Below are positions 21,377 to 31,577 of a stretch of 64,000 nucleotides of DNA, one piece after another. Source of the stretch: Rana temporaria. Its lineage: Eukaryota; Chordata; Amphibia; Anura; Ranidae. A program made the position numbers and the translations under genes. The notes beneath the pieces were generated by a model, which saw only the letters and a program-made list of their open reading frames with translations, was not told the origin of the DNA and searched no databases. The stretch spans positions 330,834,852 through 330,898,851 of the forward strand of contig NC_053492.1 of NCBI RefSeq assembly GCF_905171775.1, written 5' to 3'. Position 1 is the first letter of the stretch. Each line of letters begins with the position of its first letter.

Positions 21377-21717
21377 GGTGAGAAAGCCACCGCTCCAGAT
21401 GAGCACCTCCAGGCAATCACTGTCTGCTCAGGAACCAAATGGGTGCTGGCAATGCACAGGACATGCGGATAGAGAAATAGATGGACAGCCGCACTCCAAA
21501 AAGTCTTAAAAAAGACATGCTCTTTATTGGTGGAAAAAATGCACATCATACAATCAGCATACAGTGGGGAAAATAGCTGACGCGTTTCGCATTGACTTTC
21601 AATGCTTGATCATGAGCTATGTATGCTGATTGTATGCTGTGCATTTTTTCCACCAATAAAGAGCACGTCTTTAAGACTATTTGGAGTGCGGCTGTCCATC
21701 TATTTCTCTATCCGCTT
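21377..21717 (-). mobile_element. 341-bp hammerhead-bearing hairpin retroelement
   Basis: Flanked by 14-bp direct repeats and sitting in the second LINE. It is homologous to 8863-9189 at its outer parts (CACCGCTCC, GGGTGCTGGCAATGCAC, GGACAGCCGCACTCCAAA, TTTGGAGTGCGGCTGTCC). The hairpin arms 21465-21562 and 21621-21717 are complementary within this copy but are not the sequence of the other copy's arms. The apex holds locus 3. On the sense (minus) strand AATAAAGAGC follows the core. No coding capacity. Confidence 0.75.
21573..21620 (-). ncRNA. Hammerhead-ribozyme-like core, locus 3
   Basis: Minus strand order: ATAGCT (stem I), CATGATCAA (CUGAUGAA with one inserted base and one change), GCATTG-AAAGT-CAATGC (six-base-pair stem II), GAAACGCGTC, then AGCTAT (stem I). 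GAAA, the palindromic ACGCGT and the C before the cleavage point are all intact, and stem I lengthens into the hairpin arms. Confidence 0.6.
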
Positions 21718-22056
21718 CTCCCTTGGCTTCTCCTTTTTTTTCCCTTCTCCTTTCCAGGTATTAAGGGCTTGTTATCTGTTTAGTATTGTTCTTTCTTTGT
21801 TATGATGGGATGCAGTATTCGCTCTTACTTGATTTAGTTGTTTTTGAAGGTCAAGTGGGCCTCTTTTTCTTATGCGTTTTTTTTTTCTTCTTCTCACTGT
21901 GTTATAAGGGCATCTGTCTGTTTAGCACTGTTATTTCATTGTTATGATCAGATGCAGTTCCCTCTCCTACCCGATCTTGTAGCTCTTGGAGTTCCAGGGG
22001 GCCTCCCTTTTTTAGGCGCTCTTCCTTATTTATTTATTTTTTTACGTTTTTTTGGT

Positions 22057-23110
22057 ATGAGGCCTAAAACACTTAACATAGATTACTGGAATGTGCCGAT
22101 TAAAAGAGCTGCATTTTTTTCCACACTTGAGTGGTATGGGGTGAAATTAATCTGTCTTCAAGAGACTAATTTAACAAAGGAAACAAATTTAAAATTATCA
22201 AATAAAAAATATCAATGCCAGTACCATTCGGTTCACTCCTCCTTTTCTAGAGGGGTGAGCATAATGGTAAAAAAAGGGGGTGTCTTTTGTATGTAAAGAG
22301 CTCCGAATAGATGAATTGGGTTGTTATTTTTTTTGCACTGCTTAATAGAAAATTAACCATATGTATTGGCTAACCGTATTTATCGGCATAGAACACACAC
22401 TTTTTTCCCCTTAAAATCATCAGGAGAAAATTGTGGGTGCGTGTTATACGCCGATCCCTGCTGTCTCTGAGGGCAAGAGGAGCGTCGCCGACGTAGACCG
22501 AGCTGAGCCAAGTGTACTGTGTGCTCGGCTAGGCTCAGCTCCACTCGCAGTCACGACCAGTCCCACCTCCTAGCCTTTACGTCCCACCGTTGGACCGTTG
22601 TTGTGTCTATCATAGGAGCTGGGCCAAGGGGCGGGACTGGGCAGGACTGCAAGACGAGCCGAGAGGAGCCGAATACACTGGAAATACGGCTCTATGTATC
22701 TCGGTGGCGCTAAATTTAAGAAGACATGCTACAATTTTGGGCAAGGTGCAGATGGATGCTGTGCAAGGCTGCAGATGGATGCTGTGCAAGGCTGCAGATG
22801 GACACTGATAAAGGGCTTTTAAAATGTAAGTTTTTGTTTCCTTAAACTTCCCTCTTAAACATTTTTTCCTTAAACTTTCCTCCTAAACTTGGGGTGCGTG
22901 TTATATGCCGATAAATACGGTATATCTCTCCACCCTTCAAAATGGAGATTCTGTACAAATGAATGGAATTCGTGGTAAATAAGGAAAATATTCCAGTAAT
23001 AGTGGTAGGGGATTTTAATGTAGTGTTGAATAGAACTATGGATAGATTCCCACCAGGGAATTTGGGGATTTTAATTAAGGGACACCATCGGAGGGAGTGA
23101 TTTGGGACGC
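22057..23110 (+). pseudogene. LINE ORF2 endonuclease remnant (split by a TIR element)
   Basis: Begins MRPKTLNIDYWNV at the expected ORF2 start, then EWYGVKLICLQETNLTKE with the catalytic-site glutamate and GVSIMVKKGG. The frame is cut by the element 22373-22921. It resumes with PVIVVGDFN (about 22990-23020), the conserved endonuclease GDFN motif. The rest of the domain (SDH motif) is not readable. It is clearly inactive and lacks about half of the usual 230-residue domain. Confidence 0.85.
22373..22921. mobile_element. 549-bp element with ACCGTATTTATCGGCAT inverted repeats
   Basis: Left end ACCGTATTTATCGGCAT and right end ATGCCGATAAATACGGT are perfect inverted repeats of 17 bp, followed inward by similar GAACACACAC and GTGCGTGTTATA words. 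No clean target duplication is visible, so the superfamily is not settled. It contains three direct copies of a GCTGCAGATGGA motif (22745-22803). No transposase. Confidence 0.8.
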
Positions 23111-23312
23111 CCTGAAGGCCTTCCTTAGTGGAGTATTGATTTAACAGGTGACTAAGATTAAGAGAACATTGGGAAAGAGGTGCTGGAGGCAGAAAAATGA
23201 TATGTGGAGGACCCAACACTGATTAAACAAAGGAGATGGCTCGAGAAACAGCAGGAGTATAAAATGGTAGTCAATAGGAAAGTGGAGAACAAACGCCTCT
23301 TCCAAAGACAGA

Positions 23313-24560
23313 GTGCCGTTGCGGAAGGGGAAGTGTAGGCCACGTATGGCCCTTCTAGCTAAAACCAATTCGGCCCCTTCTAGTATCCCCGCAGTTAGGA
23401 CGCTGGGGGGTGGGATATCCTCCCAAACATCCGTAATATTGGATACATTTGTGTCATATTATCAGGACCTATATAAATCAAAAAGAGGGGATGAGACGTC
23501 ACAAATGGATGAGTTCCTAGAGGGAATAGAAACACCAGTGTTGACAGAGGAGGACAGAAGTGTTATAGAAGCCCCAATAACGTTAGAGGAACTGCAACAG
23601 GCAGTGATGGGGCTGTCTAATCAGAAGTCCCCTGGACCAGACGGCTTACCAGCAGAGATCTATAAACAGTATGGCGAGGTGTTGCTCCCAGAACTATTAA
23701 AGGTGCTGAATTGGGCGATAGAGGGGGGGGGGGGGGGGAGGTTGTCTACCTTGATGTCAGAAGCCACTATAATAGTGCTCCAGAAAGAAGGAAAGGTTTA
23801 ATTAGATACATCATTCTATAGACCGATATCATTGTTATGTTCAGATGTTAAAATATTGGCCAGGGTGTTGGCACACACCCGGATCAGTCCGGATTCATTC
23901 CGAATAGATCCACTAGTACCAACATCAGAAAACTGTATCTGAACCTACAGACGCCAACTGAGAATACAGGTGACAGATCCATCTTATCTCTGGACACCAC
24001 TAAGGCTTTTGAAAGCCTAGAGTGGGGATTATCTTTGGCACGTTCTGGAGAAATTTGGGTTTGGCTCTGTTTTCATTTGGTGGGTAAAAACACTTTATAA
24101 TTTCCCAAGTGCAAAAAAAAACAAAAAAAAAAAAACAACTGCAATTTAATGCGAATGAGATCCTGCTTTTCCTGGGTGACTCAACAACATCTTTAAACAC
24201 AGCAGTGCAAACAGTGGAGGCATTTGGACGACTTTTGGGCCTGGTGATAAACTGGGAAAATTCGGTACTTCTGCCAGTGGACCCAGTAGGCAATGCTACT
24301 TGTGCAGGAATCCCCCAATTAAAAATAGTGGAGAAAATTGATTATCTGGGGATAGTGGTAACACGAGACCCAGAACAATACATAAGTAATAACTTCGAGC
24401 CGCTTTTAGCCAAGTTTAAACGTAAAGCTGATATTTGGAGACGACTTCCTCTATCGGTGGCCAGACAAAGCAATCTTATCAAGATGATCTGGATGCCACA
24501 ATTGCTTTACGTGCTCCATAACTCGCCAGTATGAATAGGTAAAGTATGGTTTAAAAAAAA
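23313..24560 (+). pseudogene. LINE ORF2 reverse-transcriptase remnant
   Basis: First block (23313-23801) has SNQKSPGPDGLPAEIYKQYG, the entry to the reverse-transcriptase domain. Later come FYRPISLLCSDVKIL (about 23812) and DTTKAFESLEW (about 23995-24025), the motif-A region with its catalytic aspartate. The usual GxxQGxPLSP segment is missing, apparently deleted around the A-rich run at 24113-24136. The active-site box is reduced to NANEILLF in place of a YADD or FADD form (about 24145). A post-RT block follows (LGLVINWENSVLLPVD to 24534). Several frameshifts and the lost catalytic pair make it dead. Confidence 0.88.
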
Positions 24561-24714
24561 TACAGACCCTCTTTAGGGAATTAATCTGGAAGAAGGGAAA
24601 GGCGAGGATCAGTCTTCAAACATTACAACTGCCAACAAATAAGGGAGGTCTGGCCGTCCCACACCCGTGCAGCTATTTTATAGCCGCACAATTACAGCAC
24701 CTGGGGGGGGTGCA

Positions 24715-25776
24715 TTAACTAGTTACCGACCGCCCACCGTCATTCTACGTCGGCACTTTAAAGATGAATATCTCGGTAACGGCAGCAGCAGGCCTTTGCC
24801 ACAACCGAGATATTCATCTCTTCAGTGGGCGGCCGTGTAAACGATAACGGCGGTCTCAGCGGCGAATTCGCCGCGAGATCGCCGTTATCAGTGGCGGGAG
24901 AGGGCCCCCCCCTCCCGCCGCTCTCCCGCGCCCTCCGCCGCTTACCGTAGCCGTCGGTAGCGGCGGAGGAGATCGGGACCGTTCGGCAGCTGAGCGGGGT
25001 TACGAGTGAAGGAAAAATCTCCTTCACCCGTCCCCATAGCTCTGCTGGGCGGAAGTGACGTCAAAACGTCGGTCCCGCCCAGCCTCTTAAAGCAACATTT
25101 TCTTTTTTTTTTTTTGCATTTAAGCCTAAATATGAGATCTGAGGTCTTTTTGACCCCAGATCTCATATTTAAGAGGACCTGTCATGCTTTTTTCTATTAC
25201 AAGGGATGTTTACATTCCTTGTAATAGGAATAAAAGTGATAATTTTTTTTTTATTATTTCAGTGTTAAAAATTGTAAAATAAATAAAAATAAATACGAAA
25301 ACACCCAAAAAAATGTTTAAAGCGCCCCGTCCCGACGAGCTTGCACGCAGAAGCGAACGCATACGCGAGTAGCGCCCGCATATGAAAACGGTGTTCAAAC
25401 CACACAAGTGAGGTATCGCCGCGAATCGATAGAGCGAGAGCAATAATTCTAGCCCTAGGACTACTCTAACTCAAAAAATGCAACCTGTAGAAATTTTTAA
25501 ATGTCGCCTATCGAGATTTTTAAGGGTAAAAGTTTGACGCCATGCCACGAGCAGGCGCAATTTGTAAGCGTGACATGTTGGGTATCATTTTACTCGGCGT
25601 AACATTATCTTTCACAATATGTAAAAAAAATTGGGCCAAATTTATTGTTGTCTTATTTTTTTAATTTAAAAAAGTGATTTTTTTCCAAAAAAAAGTGCGC
25701 TTGTAAGACCGCTGCGCAAATACGGTATGACAAAAAGTATTGCAATGACTGCCATTTTATTCTCTAGGGTGTTAGA

Positions 25777-25807
<31 letters not shown>

Positions 25808-25905
25808 TAATGTTTGGGGGTTTTAAGTAATTTTATAGCAAAAAAAAATGTTTTAGTCTCGTAAACACCGAATCTGAAAAACAGGCTCGGGGCTAAAGTG
25901 GTTAA
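24715..25905. mobile_element. TTAA-inserting non-autonomous element, copy A (1.2 kb)
   Basis: TTAA at 24715-24718 and 25902-25905 flanks a noncoding element inside the second LINE. It is a near-full homologue of 46241-47444: ATATCTCGGTAACGGCAGCA, TTCGCCGCGAGATCGCCGTT, GAAGTGACGTCAAAACGTC and AGCGCCCCGTCCCGACGAGC are shared. The left terminus is decayed (CTAGTTACCGAC); the right ends CTAAAGTGGTTAA. Two perfect hairpins (25128-25170, 25194-25227) are conserved in both copies. The TTAA site points to a piggyBac- or Kolobok-type mobiliser. Confidence 0.85.
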
Positions 25906-26900
25906 GGAAGGAGGGGGGACCGCCAGTGGAAAAATTATGTTAATGGGGGCACCACATAATTCTATAATAGAAACCCTGGAGGCCGATTCCTTCCCGGTTA
26001 AGAATCCAACATTAAGGATGGTTAAAAGAATATGGCAGGCAGGAAAGTTAGCTTTGGGGTACAAGGGGCCAACGGAATATTCCCCACTTTGGGAAAATAA
26101 ATACCTGCAAGAAATTCTAGCTATGGGGAAGTTAAAAGAATGGGAAAATGTAGGTATAACTAGATTGGCGCACTTATACGTAGGTAACATACTGAAATCT
26201 TTTTCAGAATTAAGTAGATAATATGCCATCCCAAACTCTCTTTTCTATACTTACCTGCAGATTAGACATGCCCTTCAAGCCCAATTTAAAGCGCATTCAG
26301 TGAGATGGCAAAAAATCCCTCACCTTCAACGGTTAATTAAATCAGGAATTTCCAAAGGCCTTATTTCAGAACTATATACGCAGATTAGCGATGGGTCTAT
26401 AAGGGGAGAAAATAAACAAAGATGGGGGGAGGATGTAGTCCCTATAACAACTGAACAATGGGAACGGATATTGGAGTTGGGAACATCGGTGTCACTTTTC
26501 CCGTCACAGAGTATCCCATCTATTTTTAGTCCATAGAGTATACTATACCCCAAAGAGGTTACAGATGTTTGGAAGGAAACTAGATGACAAATGCCCTAGG
26601 TGTCAAAGTACAGGAGACCTTATACACATGATGTGGAAATGCCCGAAAACTATACAGATACTGGGCTAAGGTATTAGATATCATAAATACAACCTTTGGA
26701 ATTGCTCTGGAACCAGAGGCCGGAGTATGCTTATTGGGTTTTATAGAGGAGAGGCATGAACAAAGGGGCATCACAGTAGCGTTTATAAGGTGCCTGTCTC
26801 AGGCTAGAAAATTGATAGCACAAAACTGGCAATCACAGAATGCACCTACATCAGTGGAATGGGTCAATGTGATAAACACGACAGTGTGGAAGGAAAAAAG
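25906..26900 (+). pseudogene. LINE ORF2 C-terminal remnant
   Basis: Frame fragments after the TTAA insertion: KNPTLRMVKRIWQAGKLA, TEYSPLWENKYLQEI and EWENVGITRLAHLYVG (25898-26221), then WQKIPHLQRLIK and EQWERILELGT (26300-26536), and a cysteine cluster DDKCPRCQS..LIHMMWKCP (about 26583-26645). That CCHC-like cluster matches the C-terminal zinc-knuckle region of L1-type ORF2. Stops and frameshifts interrupt it. It continues into the 3' end near 27235. Confidence 0.8.
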
Positions 26901-27730
26901 TAGTCTTAACTAGACAGGGCAATTTTAACAAATTTAAAACACTGTGGGAGCCCTGGCTGAGTAGAATGGGGTGTCCACCCTAGAGAGGGGAGAAGAAGTA
27001 AGCATACACCCAATTGGAAGTAGGAGGGAGAGGGAGAGAGGGGAAAAAAAGAGAAAGTGAGAAGAGGAAAAAAGCTTATACTGCAGGAGTAATAGAGGCC
27101 GTGTGCGAGGTACAAATAGGAACGGGGTTAGTGAATATTTTAAAATGTATACAATATGTTTTATGTATAAAGATGTATGTAAATTAAATAGAGTATTTTT
27201 GTATTGAAAAAAACAAAGAATATAAAAAAAAAAAATAAGAAAGCGCAATGTGCTTTGCGCAGTAGGTAACTGGCTGTGAAGCCGAAAGGCTTCACTGCCA
27301 GGTTCCCTTACCGACATTGGCGGCGGCTGCACCCGACAGCCAATCCAAAGATCATCTTTGGTGCAGACATCCCAGGCTCCCTGGACAGGTAAATGTCTAT
27401 ATATTACAAGTCAGCAGCTGCAGTATTGGTAATTTTTCGTGGGGGGGGGCCATTCTCAGAGGAGACCGCCCACCTTATGTTAATAAAATAATTAGACACA
27501 GTTTATATATAAATATATACAGTATGTCTATCAAAGTTCCCCGGACAAGGGGAAGGGGCTGTATGTGATGGCGTGCAGCGTGGAACACACAGCTAGTGAA
27601 ATGAAAGCTGTTATGTTCACAGCGCTCTAATCAACCAGGTGGCGGCGACTCTCCTCTTTCTTCCCCTGCACAGGCTGGCTGCACTAGGTACACAGGCAGG
27701 CTGCATCCGACGGGCACTGGTGAGGCTGCA
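26901..27730. other. LINE 3' end and unassigned sequence
   Basis: 26901-27235 is the noncoding 3' end of the second LINE, ending in an A-rich run. 27240-27730 contains GAAGCCGAAAGGCTTC, a short perfect hairpin (27278-27293), and otherwise nothing I can assign. Confidence 0.5.
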
Positions 27731-28450
27731 TTGATCTCCTGTACCATGTCCCCAGTCTCTGACCATCTCCTGTACCATGTCCCCAGTCTCTGACCATCTC
27801 CTGTACCATGTCCCAAGTCTCTGACCATCTCCTGTACCATGTCCCAAGTCTCTGACCATCTCCTGTACCATGTCCCAAGTCTCTGACCATCTCCTGTACC
27901 ATGTCCCAAGTCTCTGACCATCTCCTGTACCATGTCCCAAGTCTCTGACCATCTCCTGTACCATGTCCCAAGTCTCTGACCATCTCCTGTACCATGTCCC
28001 AAGTCTCTGACCATCTCCTGTACCATGTCCCCAGTCTCTGACCATCTCCTGTACCATGTCCCAAGTCTCTGACCATCTCCTGTACCATGTCCCCAGTCTC
28101 TGACCATCTCCTGTACCATGTCCCCAGTCTCTGACCATCTCCTGTACCATGTCCCCAGTCTCTGACCATCTCCTGTACCATGTCCCCAGTCTCTGACCAT
28201 CTCCTGTACCATGTCCCCAGTCTCTGACCATCTCCTGTACCATGTCCCCAGTCTCTGACCATCTCCTGTACCATGTCCCCAGTCTCTGACCATATCCTGT
28301 ACCATGTCCCCAGTCTCTGACCATATCCTGTACCATGTCCCCAGTCTCTGACCATATCCTGTACCATGTCCCCAGTCTCTGGCCATCTCCTGTACCATGT
28401 TCCCAGTCTCTGGCCATCTCCTGTACCATGTTCCCAGTCTAGCCATCTCC
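27731..28450 (+). repeat. 31-bp minisatellite, about 23 units
   Basis: Unit CCATCTCCTGTACCATGTCC + CCAGTCTCTGA, 31 bp. Variant CCAAGT units cluster as one block of eight near the left end (units 3-10) plus unit 12. CCATATCC variants form three consecutive units near 28290-28360. Since 31 is not a multiple of three and no phase makes a stop on the minus strand, all three minus frames stay open (270-297 residues). No spacers, so not a CRISPR array. Confidence 0.97.
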
Positions 28451-28496
28451 TGTATAAAAAAAAAAAAAATATGGTTGCATAAGTGCGCACACCCTT

Positions 28497-29305
28497 AAAG
28501 TGGATGTAAACCCAAGTCATGAAATTTGAGCTGGGCACATATATCTCTTCAAAGAGCTTCAAAGAGCTAAGTTCCATAGCTCTCTCCTAAACAGTTCCTG
28601 TGTTATCAGCCTAACTCCTGCCAAATTCTAATGCACACGATAATTTTTTGGCTTCTGAAAAACGAAAAAAAATTCAAACATGCTGCCTTTTTTAACATCG
28701 TTTTAAACTATGTCGTTTTTCGGGTTGTAAAAAATGATCGTGTGTGGGCTAAAACGACGTGAAAAACCTGCGCGTGCTCAGAAGCAAGTTATGAGACGGG
28801 ATCGCTCGTTCTGGTAAAATTACCGTTCGTAATTGAGTAAGCACATTCATCACGCTGTAACAGACAGAATAGCGCGAATCGTCTTACTAACACAAAATCA
28901 GCTAAAGCAGCCCCAAGGGTGGCGTCATCCGCATGGTACTTTCCCCTTTATAGTGCCGTCGTACGTGTTGTACGTCACCACGCTTTGCTAGAGCATTTTT
29001 TTAAAACGATTGTGTGTGGGCAAAATGCGTTTTAATGATTAAGTTGGAAAAAAAATGTTTTCTAGATGCTGAAAACGTTGTTTTTAACAAGCCAAAAAAT
29101 GATCGTGTGTACGCGGCATAACACATCAGATAAAAGCAGTCTGACATTTCTGTCAGGGGAGGTTGCTAAAATAGATTAGCAGTGAGCTGGCCCTGTTACA
29201 AAACACCTCAGAGTCTCTGCCTATGTGGAGAGGGGGGTGTGTGCCGTTCCTCCAAATCAGCAATTTTAGCTATCTTGGCTGTATGCCCAGACATCACACT
29301 CTGTG
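28497..29305. other. Noncoding region with a nested MITE
   Basis: Begins AAAGTGGATGTAAACCCAAG, which looks like a dispersed-repeat end, and surrounds the MITE at 28630-29120. No gene. Confidence 0.5.
28630..29120. mobile_element. MITE with CACACGATNATTTTTTGGC inverted repeats
   Basis: Left end GCACACGATAATTTTTTGGC and right end GCCAAAAAATGATCGTGTGT are inverted matches. CGATTGTGTGTGGGCAAAA-like words repeat inside. No coding capacity; exact termini are uncertain by a few bases. Confidence 0.75.
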
Positions 29306-29989
29306 TTAGGCTAGGTTCACACTGGTACGACCCGACAGTCGTACTATTTGGATCCGACTTTGCCCTGCGACTTGAAGTCCGACTTCAATGAACAGGGATC
29401 CGACTTCAATCCCTGACAATACCAGGCACTGTGTCTGGTATGAATCTTTAGGAAGAACTCCACGCCAAATAAAAAATAAATAAAACTAAAACGGTCTGTT
29501 ATGTATTTTAAGGGGAACCCCCTACACCGAAAAAAAAAATGCACGGGGCACCCCCCCAAATCCATACCAAACCCTTATCAGAGCATGTATCCTGGCCAGT
29601 CAGGAAAGGGAGTGGGACGAGTGAGCGCCCCCCCCTTCTGAACCGTACGAGGCTACATGCCCTCAACATGGGGGGGTGGGTGCTTTGGGGCAAGGAGGCC
29701 GTGCGCCCCTCCACCCCAAAGCACCTTGTCCCCACGTTGATGAGGACAAGGGACTCTTCCCGACAACCCTGGCTGTTTGTGGGGGACTGCGGGCAGGGGG
29801 CTTATTGGAATCTGGGAGACCCCTTTAATAAGGGGGCCCCCAGATCCCAGCCCCCCACTTTATGTGTATGAGTATGGGATACATCGTACCCCTACCTATT
29901 CACATGGGGGGGGGGGAAAGTGTCAAAAATAACACACACTACACAGATTTTTAAATAAATTTATTAGGCAGGGGGGTCTCTTCTGACTT

Positions 29990-30390
29990 CTCCATGCTCT
30001 CCGGTTGTTCTCCCGCAGTCTTCTGCTCTTTTGCCCACTCTTGCCCGGTCTTCTCTGTCGTCATCTTCCCTCTGCTCTTCTTCCGATGTTGATGCAACGC
30101 GCTCTCCCGCTGTAATGCTGTGTGCGAACGACTTATATTGGCATGGGGCGGGGGTCACCGGATTAAGTCATCTGGTGACCCCGCCCTTTATAACGTCACC
30201 GCCCAGGGCATGATGGAATGTGACAACGGATTACATCAGGTGACCCCGCCCCATGCCAATATAAGTCTTCGTGCACACGGCATTACATCGGGAGAGAGCG
30301 TTGCGTCAACATCGGAAGAGCAGAGGGAAGAAGACAACGGAGAAGACCAGGCAAGAGCTAGCAAAAGACCGGGCAAAAAGAGCAGAAGAA
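29990..30390. repeat. Imperfect palindrome inside the MITE
   Basis: GAACGACTTATATTGGCATG on the left side and CATGCCAATATAAGTCTTCG on the right, continuing outward through GCTCTCCCGC/GGGAGAGAGC and CTGCTCTTCTTCCGATGTTG/CAACATCGGAAGAGCAGAGG. Arms of about 160-190 bp. Confidence 0.8.
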
Positions 30391-30674
30391 CCCGGCATAA
30401 GACAGCGGAAGAAGAACCGGACAGCGCAGAGAAGAACCGCAGAGCGTGGAGAAGAATCGCAGAGTGCGGAAAAGAGGCCAGAGAGAGCAGAGAAGTCAGA
30501 AGAAACCCCAAAGGGTCTGGTACGCTCTTGGCGGGGGAACCCATGCCAGTTTTGATAAAAGTCGGACCAAAGTAGTGTAGGGAGCATTTTCAAAGTTGGA
30601 CCGACTTGTGTCGAAACAGTTAAGATGGCTCCCATAGGGAAAAATTACCTTTTGTACCACCACCCCCTCCCTTT

Positions 30675-30808
30675 AGAATGTAAGCTCTACGAGCAGGGCC
30701 CTCCTGTACCTTCTGTATTGAACTGTACTGTAATTGTGCTGTCCCCCTATACCCCGTAAAGTGCTGTGTAAACTGTTGGTGCTATATAAATCGTGCATAA
30801 TAATAATT
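30675..30808 (+). repeat. L2-type LINE/SINE 3' tail
   Basis: TGTAAGCTCTACGAGCAGGG, GTAAAGTGCTGTGTAAACTG, TTGGTGCTATATAAAT and a terminal TAATAATAAT: the common L2-derived 3' end, same family as the minus-strand tail at 10581-10720. Confidence 0.8.
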
Positions 30809-30877
30809 TTCACACATCATGCGACATGAGCTCCCAATGTCGGAGCGTTTGTCGTACCAGTGTGAACCCAGCCTTAA

Positions 30878-31086
30878 CCACTTCCATACCAGGCACTTAC
30901 GCACCTTCCTGCCCAAGCCAATTTGAATGACAATTGCGCGGTCATGCTACACTGTACCAAAAAAATTGTTAGATAATTTTGCTCCCACAAATAGAGCTTT
31001 ATTTTGGTGGTATTTGATCACCTCTGCAAATTTTATTTTTTGGGCAACAACTAAAAAAAGACCGAAAATTAAAAAAAAAAAAAAAT
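30878..31086 (+). mobile_element. TTAACCACTT element, left part (split by DIRS)
   Basis: Starts at TTAA (30874-30877) with CCACTTCCATACCAGGCACT and continues through AGAGCTTTATTTTGGTGGTA to a poly-A run. The continuation, AATAAAGTTTAATTTTTTTT to GGCGGGAAGTGGTTAA, lies at 43648-44277. The intact comparison copy at 8165-8410 runs through the same junction without interruption. Confidence 0.8.
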
Positions 31087-31124
31087 AGGATTTTTTGTAC
31101 TCACCGTAAAATCCTTTTCTCCGA

Positions 31125-31165
31125 GTCCATGGACGGACACAGCTCCTTAAATCTTGACAAGTGGG
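31125..31165 (+). repeat. DIRS inverted terminal repeat, left
   Basis: Begins GTCCATGGACGGACACAGCT and ends CTTGACAAGTGGG. Its exact inverted copy (41 of 41) is at 43596-43636. Confidence 0.9.
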
Positions 31166-31292
31166 ACGTCCCCAAGCAGTGTAAAAAACGAGGGGTGGGA
31201 AATATATCAGTAAAACCAATTTTAACTTCACCCCAAAACAAGCGGAGCTCCTCAACAGAGGAGGTGCAACTTTAAAAAGCCGCCTGCAAAAA

Positions 31293-31577
31293 CTAGCGGA
31301 CGAAAAAAAAAGCATCAAAAGATGCACTCACAGCAACCATGTAAATTCTGGAAAAAGCGTGAACGGACGAGCAAGTCACCGCCTCGCACACCTGTGAGAC
31401 CGATGCATGATGTCGGAAAAAAAAAAAAAAACAGGAAGCACCAATTGCCCTGGTCGAAAGTGCCGAAAGGGGGGCCCGCCCCTTAAGAGCATAGGCCTGT
31501 ATGACAGCCTGCCTGATCCACTGAGAAATGGTGGTCGACGAGACCGCCAGGCCCTTTTGTGGACCAGACACCGACAC
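31293..31577 (-). pseudogene. DIRS tyrosine recombinase, C-terminal part
   Basis: The enzyme would join the circular DNA copy of the element to the chromosome. Readable are GLAVSSTTISQWIRQAVIQA, GRAPLSALSTRAIGAS and SQVCEAVTCSSVHAFSRIYM. LSTRA stands where DIRS recombinases have HSTRA, so the catalytic histidine of the HxxR box is replaced while the arginine is kept. The nucleophile tyrosine is the Y in FSRIYM. A run of A (31418-31431) has inserted extra phenylalanines. Upstream recombinase sequence (toward 32200) is not in one frame. It is an inactive remnant. Confidence 0.85.

Larger units (their letters stand above)
15640..27235 (+). mobile_element. Second L1-like LINE, decayed, with four nested insertions
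   Basis: The order on the plus strand is: 5' leader (about 15640-16560), ORF1 remnant (16560-17527), spacer, ORF2 start (22057) and ORF2 fragments to about 26900. A short 3' tail ends in an A-rich run (27206-27240). Foreign segments are the hAT element 18033-21152, the hammerhead retroelement 21377-21717, the TIR element 22373-22921 and the TTAA element 24719-25901. Removing them restores the L1 gene order. Confidence 0.85.
29306..30876. mobile_element. 1.57-kb MITE-like element, GGCTAGGTTCACACTGGTAC termini
   Basis: TTA (29306-29308) and TTA (30874-30876) flank GGCTAGGTTCACACTGGTAC...GTACCAGTGTGAACCCAGCC. A 3-bp TTA duplication suits PIF/Harbinger mobilisation. The centre holds a second, large palindrome (29990-30180 with 30225-30390) around TATTGGCATGGGGCGGG. 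An L2-type tail lies at 30675-30808. The lysine/arginine-rich open frames around 30120-30575 are not conserved-looking. Confidence 0.75.

Noticed and set aside
25666..26229. 187-residue minus-strand open frame
   Set aside because: Antisense to LINE ORF2 and to the TTAA element end; crosses their junction, so it cannot be an ancestral gene.
27731..28450. CRISPR-like regular 31-bp repeat
   Set aside because: Units are directly adjacent with no spacers, in a vertebrate-type genome.
27617..28577. Three overlapping 270-297 residue frames (repeat of WGHGTGDGQRLGTWYRR)
   Set aside because: 31-bp minisatellite read in three phases; no non-repeat domain.
30120..30575. 151-residue basic open frame (EEQREEDNGEDQARASKRPG)
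   Set aside because: Lies in the arm of a MITE palindrome; opposite strand and other frames are equally open, and no domain is present.
30590..30625. Possible hammerhead at TTGTGTCGAAACAGTT
   Set aside because: No CUGANGA box and no stem I around it.
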